DNA from: Ovoidimarina sp963698645
GTDB taxonomy: Bacteria; Pseudomonadota; Alphaproteobacteria; Rhodobacterales; Rhodobacteraceae
Assembly (NCBI GenBank): GCA_963698645.1
Contig: CAVORP010000009.1
Location: forward strand, 248,001 to 312,000
Reading direction: 5' to 3'
Length of the DNA stretch: 64,000 nucleotides
Part shown: positions 54,493 to 63,614 of the stretch, piece after piece
Numbering within the stretch: position 1 is the stretch's first letter
How the letters are laid out: each line of letters opens with the position of its first letter
Translations under genes and position numbers: made by a program
The notes under the pieces: model-generated
What the model was told of the DNA's origin: nothing
The model's database searches: none
What the model saw: only the letters and a program-made list of their open reading frames with translations

Positions 54493-54953
54493 GACCGCGA
54501 GCCGCTCGTTCGACGGCCTTCAGCACCCTTGGGTGCGAGCCGCAGCGGCAGAGATGCGGGGTGAGCGCGGCCATGGCGGTGGCGCGGTCGGGGTTCGGCG
54601 TCTGCGCGCAGCAAGCGCGGTCGCGGCGACCACCAGCCCGGCGGTGCAATAGCCGCATTGCGCGGCGGAGGTCTCGACAAAGGCCTGCTTGCACACGTCT
54701 GCCCGGTCTCGGTTTCGCCGATGCCCTCGATCGTGGTGATCTCCTTGCCCTCAAAGGCGCTCGCCGGCGGTGACGCAGGACATCACCGCCTCGCCATCCA
54801 CGAGCACCGCGCAGGCGCCGCATTGTTCCAGCCCGCAGCCCAGTTTGGTGCCCTTCAGCTTCAGCTCGTCGCGCAGCACATAGACCAGCGGCGTATCGGG
54901 GTCCGCACGCGACGACATGGGTCGTCGCCGTTGATCCGCAGGGTGAGTGTCAC
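54489..54953 (-). CDS. Molybdenum hydroxylase [2Fe-2S] subunit (IorA/NicA-like), frameshifted
   Basis: About 154 aa when reconstructed from the GTG at 54953. The plant-type cluster is KLGCGLEQCGACAVLVDGEAV; the second cluster lies in AAQCGYCTAGLVV and LTPHLCRCGSHPRVLKAVE. At least five +1 insertions plus one ambiguous shift near 54702. It shuttles electrons from the molybdenum site. The end is uncertain: either a TGA at 54489 overlapping the large-subunit ATG, or, if the last shift is +1, a direct fusion to the large subunit. The GTGA overlap with the OsmC gene couples it upstream. Confidence 0.75.
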
Positions 54954-55437
54954 GAGGTCACGCGCTCCCAGTTGATCTGCACGTCGACATCGGCGGATTT
55001 GAACAGGTTCATCACCGGGCAGCGGTATTCGACATTGCGGGTCAGGCGGTCGAACCGCTCCTGCGGCTCGTCGGTATGGACCCGGATGCGCAGTTTCACC
55101 CAGTTGAAATAAGGCCGCACACCCTGCACCCCGCGCGAGCCGCGCTGGTCCACCTCGCCATCGGCCTCGCATGTCGACGGCGGTGTAGGCAAAACTGCAT
55201 CGCCTCGGCGCAGCGGTTGATGATGACACCCTCGCAGCCCAGAAGCGAGGACAGGGTCATTTCCAGCGGCGTCGGGCCGGTGTTGGTGCCCTTCTCATCG
55301 GTGACGAGGATGTGGTCGCGCACCATCATCACCGACCGGGTCGAGGCCTCGTTCCGGGCGCTGACGCGGCGGATGCCGAGCGCGGCGGTGTTCGGGTCGA
55401 CACTGGGCGGCAGCAGGTCGGAGGTGTCGTCGGTCAC
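54950..55437 (-). CDS. OsmC-family protein (copy 2), frameshifted
   Basis: About 161 aa from GTG 55437. EKGTNTGPTPLEMTLSSLLGCEGVIINR holds the first redox Cys and LTRNVEYRCPVMNLFKSADVDV the second. Two +1 insertions (about 55194 and 55171). It sits between the LVIVD and iron-sulfur genes with GTGA overlaps on both sides. With the OsmC in the hydrolase operon, it suggests both units meet a reactive intermediate. Confidence 0.8.
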
Positions 55438-56705
55438 AGGGTCATCTCCAGAATATCGAAGCCGTGGTTGCGGTCGAGCAGGTAGATCAGGCCGTTGTCG
55501 TCCACATCCACGTCGTTGGATTGCGGCGGGCCTTCCGGGACCCGGTTCGGGCATGAAATGCGCGACTTCGACGGGCAGAAGCGGATCGGCAAGGTCGAGC
55601 ACGCGCAGGCCACCGGCGAACCAGGTGGCGTAGACCAGGGTGCTGTCGAGCTTTTCGCGGTACTGGTGCGCGCCGAAGCGCACGCCGGGTTCGCCGACCC
55701 AGGGGCAGGCGCGTTCGGACAGGTCCCAGGCCGCGACCGGCACCATGTTGGCGAGGTCGGTGACGTCCATGACCCAGAGGAACCCGTGCAGGCGACCCGG
55801 CTTGTGGTCATGTTCCTCGTCGATGGCCACGGCGTAGCGGCGGCCGTTGATCGGGTTGTTCAAGCGGCATGACCGTGTGGGTCGGTTCCGGGATCGCTGG
55901 CGGAAAGACGATAGCTGCCCTTGACGCGTGGGCTTGGTGATGTCGGTGGCATCCAGCACCCGGTATGCCCGCATGCCAGACCGCCGCCCACAATTCGTCG
56001 CCCGCAGCGCATCGCGTGGTGCAGGCGGGTGCCATAGCCCGTCCATGTCGGCGTCTCGCCGCCCGCGAGATGCTGTCCCGGCATGTGCCAGCGCGACACC
56101 TCGGTCGGGGGTTTGCCGGGTCGGAGAGGTCGTAGATGACGAGGATATTGCCGACATAGCCCTCCATCTCGGTCGAGATATAGGCGTAGTTCTCGTCCAT
56201 ATCGAACCGGTGGACGCCGAAGCCGTGGGTTTTCACGTAGGACAAAAGCCGCGGCGCGGTCTTGTCGGAGATGTCCCAGACGCGGAAGCCGCCGGAGTGA
56301 TAGCCGCGCGCCAGCGCCTCTTCCAGCACCGCGATATCGCTGTCCTTGACCGCCAGCTCTCGGGCGATCTGCGGGTCCGACAGGCCCTTGGCGCGCAGGC
56401 CCGCGATCTTGTCGCCCTTGCGCAGGAAATGCCGCCGGTCCTGTTCGACATTGGTGATCATCAGGTCGCCCACGACGCGCACCTTGTGGGTGTGGGACCA
56501 TTCGTCGGGCGGCGGCACATGTGGCTGACGACCATGGGGTTGGCCGGGTCGCGCACGTCGATGATCGAGGTGCCCATCGGCGGCTTCATGTGGCCCGACG
56601 ATAGGCATAGCCGTCCTGCACCACGACCTGACCGCCGCCCGCGATATCGAGATGCCCCAGGCGGCGGATGTTGCGGGCCAGATCCCATTCGATTTCACGT
56701 TTCAT
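55434..56705 (-). CDS. LVIVD-repeat beta-propeller protein, heavily frameshifted
   Basis: Roughly 422 aa when pieced together. Repeats of the form 'GGFRVWDISDKTAPRLLSYV', 'ILVIYDLSDPANP', 'AYRVLDATDITKPTRQ' and 'GGLRVLDLADPLLPVEVAHF' are LVIVD/selenium-binding-type propeller blades; it ends NGLIYLLDRNHGFDILEMTL. Start MKREIEWDLARNIRRLGHLD overlaps the TctA stop. No signal peptide is evident. The frame changes many times between 55530 and 56620. Function unknown; cytoplasmic binding or scaffold role for the hydroxylase pathway is inference. Confidence 0.72.
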
Positions 56706-58221
56706 TCGGCCGGTACCTCGCGGTCTGCGCTTGCGCCGCATCCCGAGGATGATCGGCAGGATGATGGAAGCGGCGAAGGCCACCCAAAGGATGTTGCCCA
56801 GCGTCGAGGAGAACAGCACCATGATGTCGCCGTCGGATTTCTTGAGCGACCAGAGGAAGTATTTCTCGAGCAGCGGCCCGAGGATGACGCCGATCAGGAT
56901 CGCCGCGACGTGATAGCCGGTGCGGCGCGCGATGTAGCCCAGCACGCCGAAGGCCAGCGCCAGGTACATGTCGAACATGTATTCGCGCGGGACAAAGCCG
57001 CCCACCAGCGTGAAGCTGATGATCATCGGCGCGAGATAGATCGTCGGGATCGTGGTGACGTGGCTCATGTAGCGCGACAGCGGCAGGATCGTGAAGATCA
57101 TCAGCAGGTAGCTGACCGCCATGGCCATGAACATGCCGTAGCCGACCTTGGGCTGGTTCTCGAACAGCGACGGGCCGAAGCTGACGCCGTGAAACTGCAT
57201 CACCACCAGCATGATCGCCGCCGTGGCGCCGCCGGGAATGCCGAGCACCAGCAAGCGGCACCAGCGTGCCCGAGGTGACGCCGTTATTGGCGGATTCCGG
57301 CGCGATCAGGCCTTCGGGATGGCCGGTGCCGTAGAGTTCGGGCGTCTTCGAGAAGGTGCGCGACTGCTGATAGGCCACGAAGCTGGCGATGGAGGCGCCC
57401 GCACCGGGGATGACCCCGATGACCAGCCCGATGATCGAGGTCCAGACGATGTGCCACCAGCGTGCGCAGCGCGATCCGGACGCCTTCGAACGTGTCGTGC
57501 CAATTGGGGGCCTTCGGCTCGCCCTCATGCGTGCACGATCACCCGTCTTTTCGATGATGACGAAGGCCTCGGAGACCGCGAACAGGCCGACCAGCGCCGG
57601 GATCAGCGGCACGCCGTCATAAAGCTCGAGGAACCCGAAGGTGCCGCGCGGCGTGGCATAGACGACGTCGGTGCCGATCGAGCCGATCATCAGGCCGAGA
57701 AAGCCCGCGATCAGCCCCTTGACCATGTCCTGCGCCGCGATCGAGGCGATCAGCGAGATGCCGAACAGCATGACCACGATCATCTCGACCGAGTGCATGT
57801 AGAAGCCCACGCGCGCCAGGATCGGCATGGTGGCCAGCGCGATCATCGTGGTGAGCAGGCCGCCGATGCAGGAGGCGACGAAGGAAATCGCCAGCGCCTG
57901 TTGGCCCTTGCCCTGCTTGGCCATCGGATAGCCGTCGAGCGGCGTCGCCGCCGCGCCGGCGGTGCCGGGGATGTTCACCAGAATGGCCGGAATGCCCGCC
58001 CCCATGCGCGCCGCGCAATAGAGCGAGATCATGAAGACCAGACCGGTCTGCAGGTCCATCGCCAGCGTCAGCGGCATCAGGATGATGATCGTGTTGGCCG
58101 CCGAGAAACCCGGAATGCCGCCGACGATCAGGCCCAGAAAGATCGTGGGGATGATGATGTACCAGTAGCCGAGGGTCTCGAAGAACACCTCGGCCAGAAT
58201 TGCGGCTGTGCTGCTATCCAT
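56702..58221 (-). CDS. tctA: TctA-type tripartite carrier large subunit, frameshifted
   Basis: About 505 aa, some twelve membrane segments. VGGIPGFSAANTIIILMPLTLAM, GTAGAAATPLDGYPMAKQGKG, VIGVIPGAGASIASFVAYQQSR and PESANNGVTSGTLVPL are TctA motifs. Frameshifts near 57530 (one base lost or two gained), 57463 (+1), 57254 (+1) and 56728 (+1). With TctB and TctC it makes a tricarboxylate-type importer; members carry citrate, aromatic carboxylates such as terephthalate, and others. Overlaps the LVIVD gene. Confidence 0.85.
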
Positions 58222-58727
58222 TGGCCAGTACCGCCTTCATGGTGGTTTCGAACCAGCCGCGCGGGAAGCGCGTGTCGAAGGCCCAGATGAACACCGCCCA
58301 GCCCGTGAGCGCCATGGCCGCCGAAATCATCGTGATGAAGCCCGGCGTTCCGGCCCTTGGCGAGGATCAGCATGCTGCTGGCGAGAAACAGGAAGGTGGT
58401 CAGCGTGAAGCCGAGCCGGTCGATGAGGACGACATAGGCGATGGTGGTGGCCAGAAGACCGATGCGCCCGGTATGGATGTCGTCCCGCGTCACCAGATTG
58501 CCGAAGCCCAGCGTTCCTTCGCCGCGCCTCAGCCAGACCATGCAGCGGACGAAGAAGATCGCGCAGACGAGAAGCAGGATGCTGCCCACAAGAAAGGCGC
58601 TGACCTGTGCCGTCCAGGGCGAATTCCAGATCGTCGAGAAGAAGTACAAGGTGAAGGCCACCGCGATGGCGGGGATGACCAGCTCTCCCCCGATCTGCCG
58701 GGGCGGTTTGTAATTGTCCGAGGGCAT
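58214..58727 (-). CDS. tctB: TctB-type carrier small subunit
   Basis: About 170 aa, four hydrophobic segments (LVIPAIAVAFTLYFFSTIW, FLVGSILLLVCAIFFVRCMVWL, LATTIAYVVLIDRLGFTLTTF and the last near the C-terminus after a +1 insertion near 58348). Overlaps the TctA start by eight bases. Confidence 0.82.
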
Positions 58728-58811
58728 GTGCGTCAGTCCGTGTCTGTCCGATGCGAAGGTTCGATCGCGGGATCCGGGCCGGCGACCGGATGCGCCGCCG
58801 GCCCGTCGTGC

Positions 58812-59817
58812 TCAGGCGCCGCTCGAGCAGCGACTTGTAGCGTGCGCCAAGCTCCAGCATCGACTGCTTGAAGGCCTCGCATTCCTCGACGCCGGCATAG
58901 ATCAGGTATTCGGGCTGACCCTTGGACTGGCGATGTAGGCCTCCATCAGCGCCGGATCGTCGAAGGTTGCCTTGAAGGTCGAGGTCAGCGTCTCGAACCG
59001 GTCCGGGATAGTCGTCGACCGCCTTCTTGTGGATGCCGAAGGCGCGGGCCGACAGCATTTCCGGCAGGTCCATGTCATAGGCGTCGTTGATGTTGGGCGC
59101 GTTGTCCAGCGCCTCGCCCACGATGTTGTTGCCGAAGACCAGCAGCGTCTTGACGCTGTCGCCGGCCGCGATCACCGAACCCGAGGTCAGGACCGAGAAA
59201 TCGACCTCGCCGGTGACGGCGCCGGCGACCGTGCCCTTGCCGCCCTGAAGCGGGATCAGGTTGAAATCGACGCCCAGCTTGTCGCCAAGGGCCAGAAGGC
59301 CGATCGAGGCAGGGTGCGCCATGCGGCTGGTGCCGACATTCAGCTTGCGCGTCTTGGCCGCGGCGATGATGTCGTCCATCGTCTGAAGCGGGCTTTCGGC
59401 GCCGACGAACAGGCAGCAGGGATCCTTGTCGACCTGACCGAAGTAGAAATAGTCGTTGACGTCGAAGCTGGGTTCCTGCATCGCCCAGTTCAGCACCTCG
59501 GGCCCCATATTGCCGAAGATCAGGTTGTAGCAGTCGGGCTCGGCCTTGCCCATGTAGATCTCGTAGCCGACGCGGCCCGACGCGCCCGGATAGAAGCCCG
59601 GTTCGAAATCGGTGCCCAGCTTCGTCTTCCAGACGCTTGAAAAGGCGCGGAAATTGCGGTCGGCACCGCCGCCCTCGGCGGTCGGCACATAGACGTTGAT
59701 GTTGCGCTCCGGATAGCCGGCGGCGCGTGCGATCCTTGGTGCGCCAAGGGTCATGGCCGCAGCGGCGGCCCCGGTGCCCAGAAGCGTGCGGCGGTTGATG
59801 GTTGGTTTCATGATCAT
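58812..59817 (-). CDS. tctC: TctC-type periplasmic binding protein with twin-arginine-like leader
   Basis: ATG at 59817 lies five bases after GGAGG. The leader TINRRTLLGTGAAAAAMTLGAPRIARA has an RR pair followed by LLG, resembling a Tat signal rather than the usual Sec leader. The mature protein has NINVYVPTAEGGGADRNFRAF and the Bug/TctC core (NVGTSRMAHPASIGLLALGDKLGVDFNLIPLQGG, GTVAGAVTGEVDFSVL). Frameshifts near 59008, 58933 and 58824; ends at 58812 with about 334 aa. Binds an anionic substrate in the periplasm. Two Cys-Cys residues in KDPCCLFVG are unusual. Confidence 0.83.
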
Positions 59818-59839
59818 GGTCTCCTCCCAGTTACATGTA

Positions 59840-60681
59840 TCAGGTGCGCATCGTGTCATTTGTCCGCTTGGGTCGCGCGTGGTCCATGCGGGTCGAAACT
59901 CTCCTCCCATCGCTGCCTCGGCGGGCGCCGAAAAGAATACCTCGCTTGCCCCGGCATAGATCAGCCGCAGCGCCAGCAGGGTCAGGATGGCGTTCAGTAT
60001 AAGGCCAAAGCGGCGGTCGTCGATACGGGCCAGCATCAGGCGGCCCGCGAGCGTCCCCAGAACGCCCGCAGCGATCAGAAGCGCGATGAGACCGGCCCAG
60101 AGGCTGAAGGCGAAGCCGAGGATCCCGAAGGCCATGGTCTTCAGAAGGTGCTGGACGGTCATCAGCATCGCGTGGGTCGCCACATGGGCGTGGCGGTCGA
60201 GTTTCTGGGCCTTGACATAGGTGGCCACGAACGGGCCGGTGCCGCCGAAGAACATCGTCAGAAAGCTGGAAAACACGCCGGTGATCAGGCCCGAGCGGCG
60301 CAGGAAGGCAGGCGGTTTCGCCAGGACCGACCACAGGATGAAGGCGCCCACGCCGATCTGGATCCAGCCCGGATCGAGCTGCACCACGACTGATCCGCCC
60401 AGAAGGATGCCGATCAGGGCGCCCGCGCTGAACGCGCCCAGAAGATCGAAGCGCATGTATTTCGTCATGATCGCGGCGCGCCCGGCATTGGAGCCAAGCT
60501 GGACCAGCCCATGCACGGGCACGATTGCGGCGGCGGGCAGAAGCGTGGCCAGGACCGCCAGCATCACCGCCCCGCCGCCGATCCCGAAGGCGATGGTGAT
60601 GAAGGAACTGGCGAAGCTGACCGCAAGCAGCGTTCCCGCGATCGGCCAGCCCAGCCCCGCATGCCAGATCTCCATCATCAT
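59840..60681 (-). CDS. TauE/SafE permease
   Basis: About 270-280 aa, eight membrane segments. TIAFGIGGGAVMLAVLATLLP is the repeated TauE/SafE signature and FSSFLTMFFGGTGPFVATYVKA its second copy. Family members move sulfite, sulfonates or small organic acids. The C-terminus is uncertain: as written the frame runs on without stop into the TctC gene; one inserted base near 59905 would give a stop at 59856 or 59840. The start overlaps the stop of the upstream gene. Confidence 0.8.
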
Positions 60682-61664
60682 GTGTCCAGCACCGAGGGGT
60701 GGAACAGCGCCTCGGGCGCGACCGGGGCGGCCGCGAGGTGCTGGGCCAGGGAATAGCGGCAGATGGTGTCGATCTCGTCCATGTTGGCGGTGCAGCCATA
60801 GCTCCAGTAATCCGGGCCCATGCTGGCCAGCGTCCGCTCCATGGAGGCCCCGAGCCACGGCAGCGACAGCCGGTTGGCATTGCCGAGCCAGACCGCGCGC
60901 AGCCGGTCCATCGCCATGTCGCGGGCGGCGACGAAGCCATCGTAGAGCGCGCGTGGCAGGTCGGGATGCGCCTCGGCAATGGATTTCCGGATGCCCACCA
61001 GATGCATGATCGGGAAATAGCCGGTTTTCGCGTGATAGGCCTGTTCGGCGGCTTCGAAATCCGGGATCAGGCGGACCAGATCGGGGTGGCCGTCAAGGAA
61101 CGCGCGGGGCGGTTTGGGCGCAAGAAGCCCGTCGATCTCGCCGCGAAGAAGCAGGTCCTGAAGCGTCTCGCCCTCTTCGATCGGCTCGACCACCATGGCG
61201 TCGGGCAGGGCGAGTTCGAGCCGTTCGCGCCGCACGCCCTCGTCCAGCGCACCGGTGCGCCAGTGGATCTGATCGCAATTCACGCCGTATTCGTCCGCCA
61301 GGATTCCGCGCATCCAGAGGGCGGCGGTCATCTGGTATTCCGGCACGCCGATGCGGCGACCGGCGAAATCGGCGGGGCTTTCGATGCCGGAGCCCGCGCG
61401 GGCGAAGAAGCCGGAGTGCCGGAAGGCGCGGCTGAGAAAGGCGGGGATCGCGGTATAGTCCGAGCCGCCGCGCGAGAGTTGCAGGATATAGCTCGAGACC
61501 GACATCTCGGTGATGTCGAAGCGCGCCTCCTGAACCGCCCATGGAAAGAGCCTGGCGGTGGGATGGACCTGACAGTCCAGCCGGACACCGGGAACGGTGA
61601 CGCGCCCGTCATGCAGCGCCATGACGCGGTCGTGATCCCATGTGCCCAGCGTCAGTTCCAGCAC
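60678..61664 (-). CDS. 4,5-dihydroxyphthalate decarboxylase-like protein
   Basis: 328 aa from a GTG at 61664 next to a GGGGAGGGG tract. Collinear with Pht5-type proteins of the periplasmic-binding fold: LTLGTWDHDRVMALHDGRVTVPG, FDITEMSVSSYILQLSRG, AIPAFLSRAFRHSGFFAR, RRIGVPEYQMTAALWMRGIL, YFPIMHLVGIRKSIAEAHPDLP, DYWSYG and LFHPSVL. No signal peptide, so it is enzyme-like rather than a transport protein, though relatives are often labelled as binding proteins. Decarboxylation of a dihydroxylated aromatic acid is the family reaction; here the substrate is inferred only from context. First gene of the nine-gene minus-strand unit. Confidence 0.8.
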   Translation of the reverse strand: MLELTLGTWDHDRVMALHDGRVTVPGVRLDCQVHPTARLFPWAVQEARFDITEMSVSSYILQLSRGGSDYTAIPAFLSRAFRHSGFFARAGSGIESPADFAGRRIGVPEYQMTAALWMRGILADEYGVNCDQIHWRTGALDEGVRRERLELALPDAMVVEPIEEGETLQDLLLRGEIDGLLAPKPPRAFLDGHPDLVRLIPDFEAAEQAYHAKTGYFPIMHLVGIRKSIAEAHPDLPRALYDGFVAARDMAMDRLRAVWLGNANRLSLPWLGASMERTLASMGPDYWSYGCTANMDEIDTICRYSLAQHLAAAPVAPEALFHPSVLDT

Positions 61665-62037
61665 TCCACCCCTCCCCGAGCAGCCGCCTTCGTTCCGAAT
61701 CGACCCCGGATACGTCCGGATTGTCACCTCGCCCGCCGATCCGATGGGCGCGACGGCCGGCGTACGAACCTCAACCAATCGCGACTGATCGGGCCGACAA
61801 GGGTATTAATCATCCCTTTCCAACCAATTTCAACAGCCAAATCGACCAATCCTTGAGAATTGATCTACCAATTCATCGTCCGGAGGACTGGTGGTGGCGA
61901 CATGCGTGGGGGAGGTTCGCAGGGCAGAAAGAGACGCAGAACCAGCCTTCGCGCCCAGAAAACCGGGCGCAACCGCGGCACCGACCATTGCGGGGTCGGT
62001 GCCGGTTCTGGAAAGATGCCGATGGGATGCGCGGGCG
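61665..62037. other. Non-coding gap with two hairpins
   Basis: 373 bp without a convincing gene. 61665-61870 probably holds the promoter of the downstream decarboxylase/TctABC/hydroxylase unit (minus strand); it is AT-richer at 61785-61880, with several CAA/AATT runs but no clear -35/-10 pair. 61951-62003 holds two stem-loops that follow the Crp/Fnr gene. No conserved peptide is visible in any frame. Confidence 0.5.
61951..62003 (-). terminator. Paired stem-loops after the Crp/Fnr gene
   Basis: GGCACCGACC (61977-61986) and GGTCGGTGCC (61994-62003) form a perfect 10-bp stem with a 7-base loop. A second stem, GCGCCC/GGGCGC (61951-61970), follows on the minus strand with a loop GGTTTTCT. Located 35 bp after the Crp/Fnr stop. 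Likely a terminator for that gene, although the T run lies inside the second loop. Confidence 0.55.
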
Positions 62038-62719
62038 CTATTCCATCTCGGCCGCGTCTGCGAGGGCGCTTCGATCCCGGATCACGATCGTATGCGCGTT
62101 CTCGATCGAGATGACCCCCTTCTTGCGGAGATGGGTCAGGGTCCGGCTGACGGTTTCGGTCGTCAGCCCGAGGAAGTCGGCGATGTCGGTACGGCGCATC
62201 GAGAGGTCCAGCGTGGTGACTGCACCGGTGCGAAGCCCGATCCGTTCGGCCAGAACCGACAGGAACGAGGCGACCTTTTCGATCGCCGACTTGCGCGCCA
62301 GCATCATGAAATGATCCTGCATCCCGCTGATTTCGCGCAAGGCCGCGTCCAGAAGCCGCCGCCGGGTCAGATCGTCGCCCAGAGCCCGATTCCAGCGCCG
62401 AACGCCGATAGGCGATCAACTCGGCAGAGGCGATCACGTCGCAATCGGTGTGATAGTCATCGCCATCGGGAAAGCCCACGAAATCGCCGGGATAGCCGAA
62501 CGAGATCACCTGACGCTTGCCGTTTTCAAGAACCCTTGTCAGGCGCAGGACCCCGCTGCGGACCTCGTAGAGGAATTGCGCCTCGTCGCCTTCACGGAAA
62601 AGATTCGCGCCGGCTGGCAGGAACCGGGCGCATCCGAGGTTCGGCCTTGCCGGTGGTTTTTCGGGAGTGAAGAGCGGACCTTCGTGCGCGTCGGTCGAGC
62701 TAATCAGAGTGACATACAT
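62038..62719 (-). CDS. Crp/Fnr-family regulator (FixK-like)
   Basis: About 226 aa from ATG 62719 (GGAGG eight bases upstream). cNMP-binding-like domain: AGANLFREGDEAQFLYEVRSGVLRLTRVLENGKRQVISFGYPGDFVGF. C-terminal HTH_Crp: DIADFLGLTTETVSRTLTHLRKKGVI, with the E--SR recognition helix of Fnr/FixK. No N-terminal cysteine cluster is present, so it is FixK-like rather than an oxygen-sensing Fnr. One +1 insertion near 62385. Divergent from the response regulator gene over an AT-rich promoter region. Confidence 0.87.
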
Positions 62720-62798
62720 CTCGTGCTCCTCCATTTTGTTGAGAGCACTTTCGCCGGTCTCTGTCGCACCATGATTGCAGATTCTTGAATATATTGTA

Positions 62799-62812
62799 TT
62801 AAATTGTATCAA
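62799..62812. promoter_or_regulatory. Degenerate Fnr/FixK-like box
   Basis: TTAAA-TTGT-ATCAA resembles the TTGAT-N4-ATCAA consensus (right half perfect, left half 3 of 5). It is in the AT-rich 157-bp region between the divergent Crp/Fnr and response-regulator genes, 64 bp before the latter. Confidence 0.4.
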
Positions 62813-62876
62813 GAGACCTCTGCCGCCCCACACCAAGAGATGAATCCATTTCCAAGGCCTCGAATTTTTCAGAAAA

Positions 62877-63614
62877 ATGACCAAAAATCATATCCTTGTC
62901 GTTGATGATGACACAAAGATCCGAACGCTTCTGAGACGCTGTCTCGAAGGTGATGGATTCAATGTCACCGAAGCGGCGGGTCGTACGGATGTGATGGATG
63001 CATTCGACAAGCATCCCCCCGATCTGGTCACGCTCGATCTCAACCTTAACGGAGACAATGGGCTTGATCTTGCCCGGGATATCCGCAGGGATCACGACGT
63101 GCCGATCATCATGGTCACCGGCAAGGACGATGTCATCGACCGGATCGTCGGGCTGGAACTTGGGGCGGATGATTACATCACCAAGCCGTTCCACGTGCGC
63201 GAGGTCCTTGCCCGGGTGCATAGTGTCCTGCGCCGTGCCCGGACGACCGGGGCCCGCGAGACGCCGGCAGTTGCGGACAGCGCCGGCGAGAACGCGGAGC
63301 TTTCGCTGGATGGGTTGACCATCTTTCCCGACAGGATGGAGCTGACCGACCGAGACGGGGCGCCCTGCGACCTGACGACGGCGGATTTCAAGCTTCTGGC
63401 GGCGTTCCTCGGCCATCCCAAGCGCCCCTTGTCGCGGGAACGGCTTATGGACCTGATCGACGGGCCGGACTGGGTGCCGCTGGACCGGACCATCGACAAT
63501 CAGGTGGCGCGGCTGCGCAAGAAGATCGAGCGCGACCCGGCGCGTCCCCTGCTGATCAAGACCGTGCGGGGCGTGGGGTACATGCTGACGGAACGGCCGG
63601 TTCCCGCGCCCTAG
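62877..63614 (+). CDS. OmpR/PhoB-family response regulator
   Basis: 245 aa. Receiver domain with acidic pocket HILVVDDDTKIR, phospho-acceptor Asp in LVTLDLNLNGDNGLDLA near residue 55, IIMVTGKDD and Lys of YITKPFHVREV. C-terminal winged helix (residues 145-240) with FKLLAAFLGHPKRPLSRERLMDLIDG and LDRTIDNQVARLRKKIE. It probably pairs with the convergent hybrid kinase gene. The two stops share one CTAG. Confidence 0.92.
   Translation: MTKNHILVVDDDTKIRTLLRRCLEGDGFNVTEAAGRTDVMDAFDKHPPDLVTLDLNLNGDNGLDLARDIRRDHDVPIIMVTGKDDVIDRIVGLELGADDYITKPFHVREVLARVHSVLRRARTTGARETPAVADSAGENAELSLDGLTIFPDRMELTDRDGAPCDLTTADFKLLAAFLGHPKRPLSRERLMDLIDGPDWVPLDRTIDNQVARLRKKIERDPARPLLIKTVRGVGYMLTERPVPAP

Noticed and set aside
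58327..60858. A single minus-strand product joining TauE, TctC and TctB segments
   Set aside because: The segments belong to different families with their own ribosome sites and a leader peptide; the joining results from missing stops and frameshifts.
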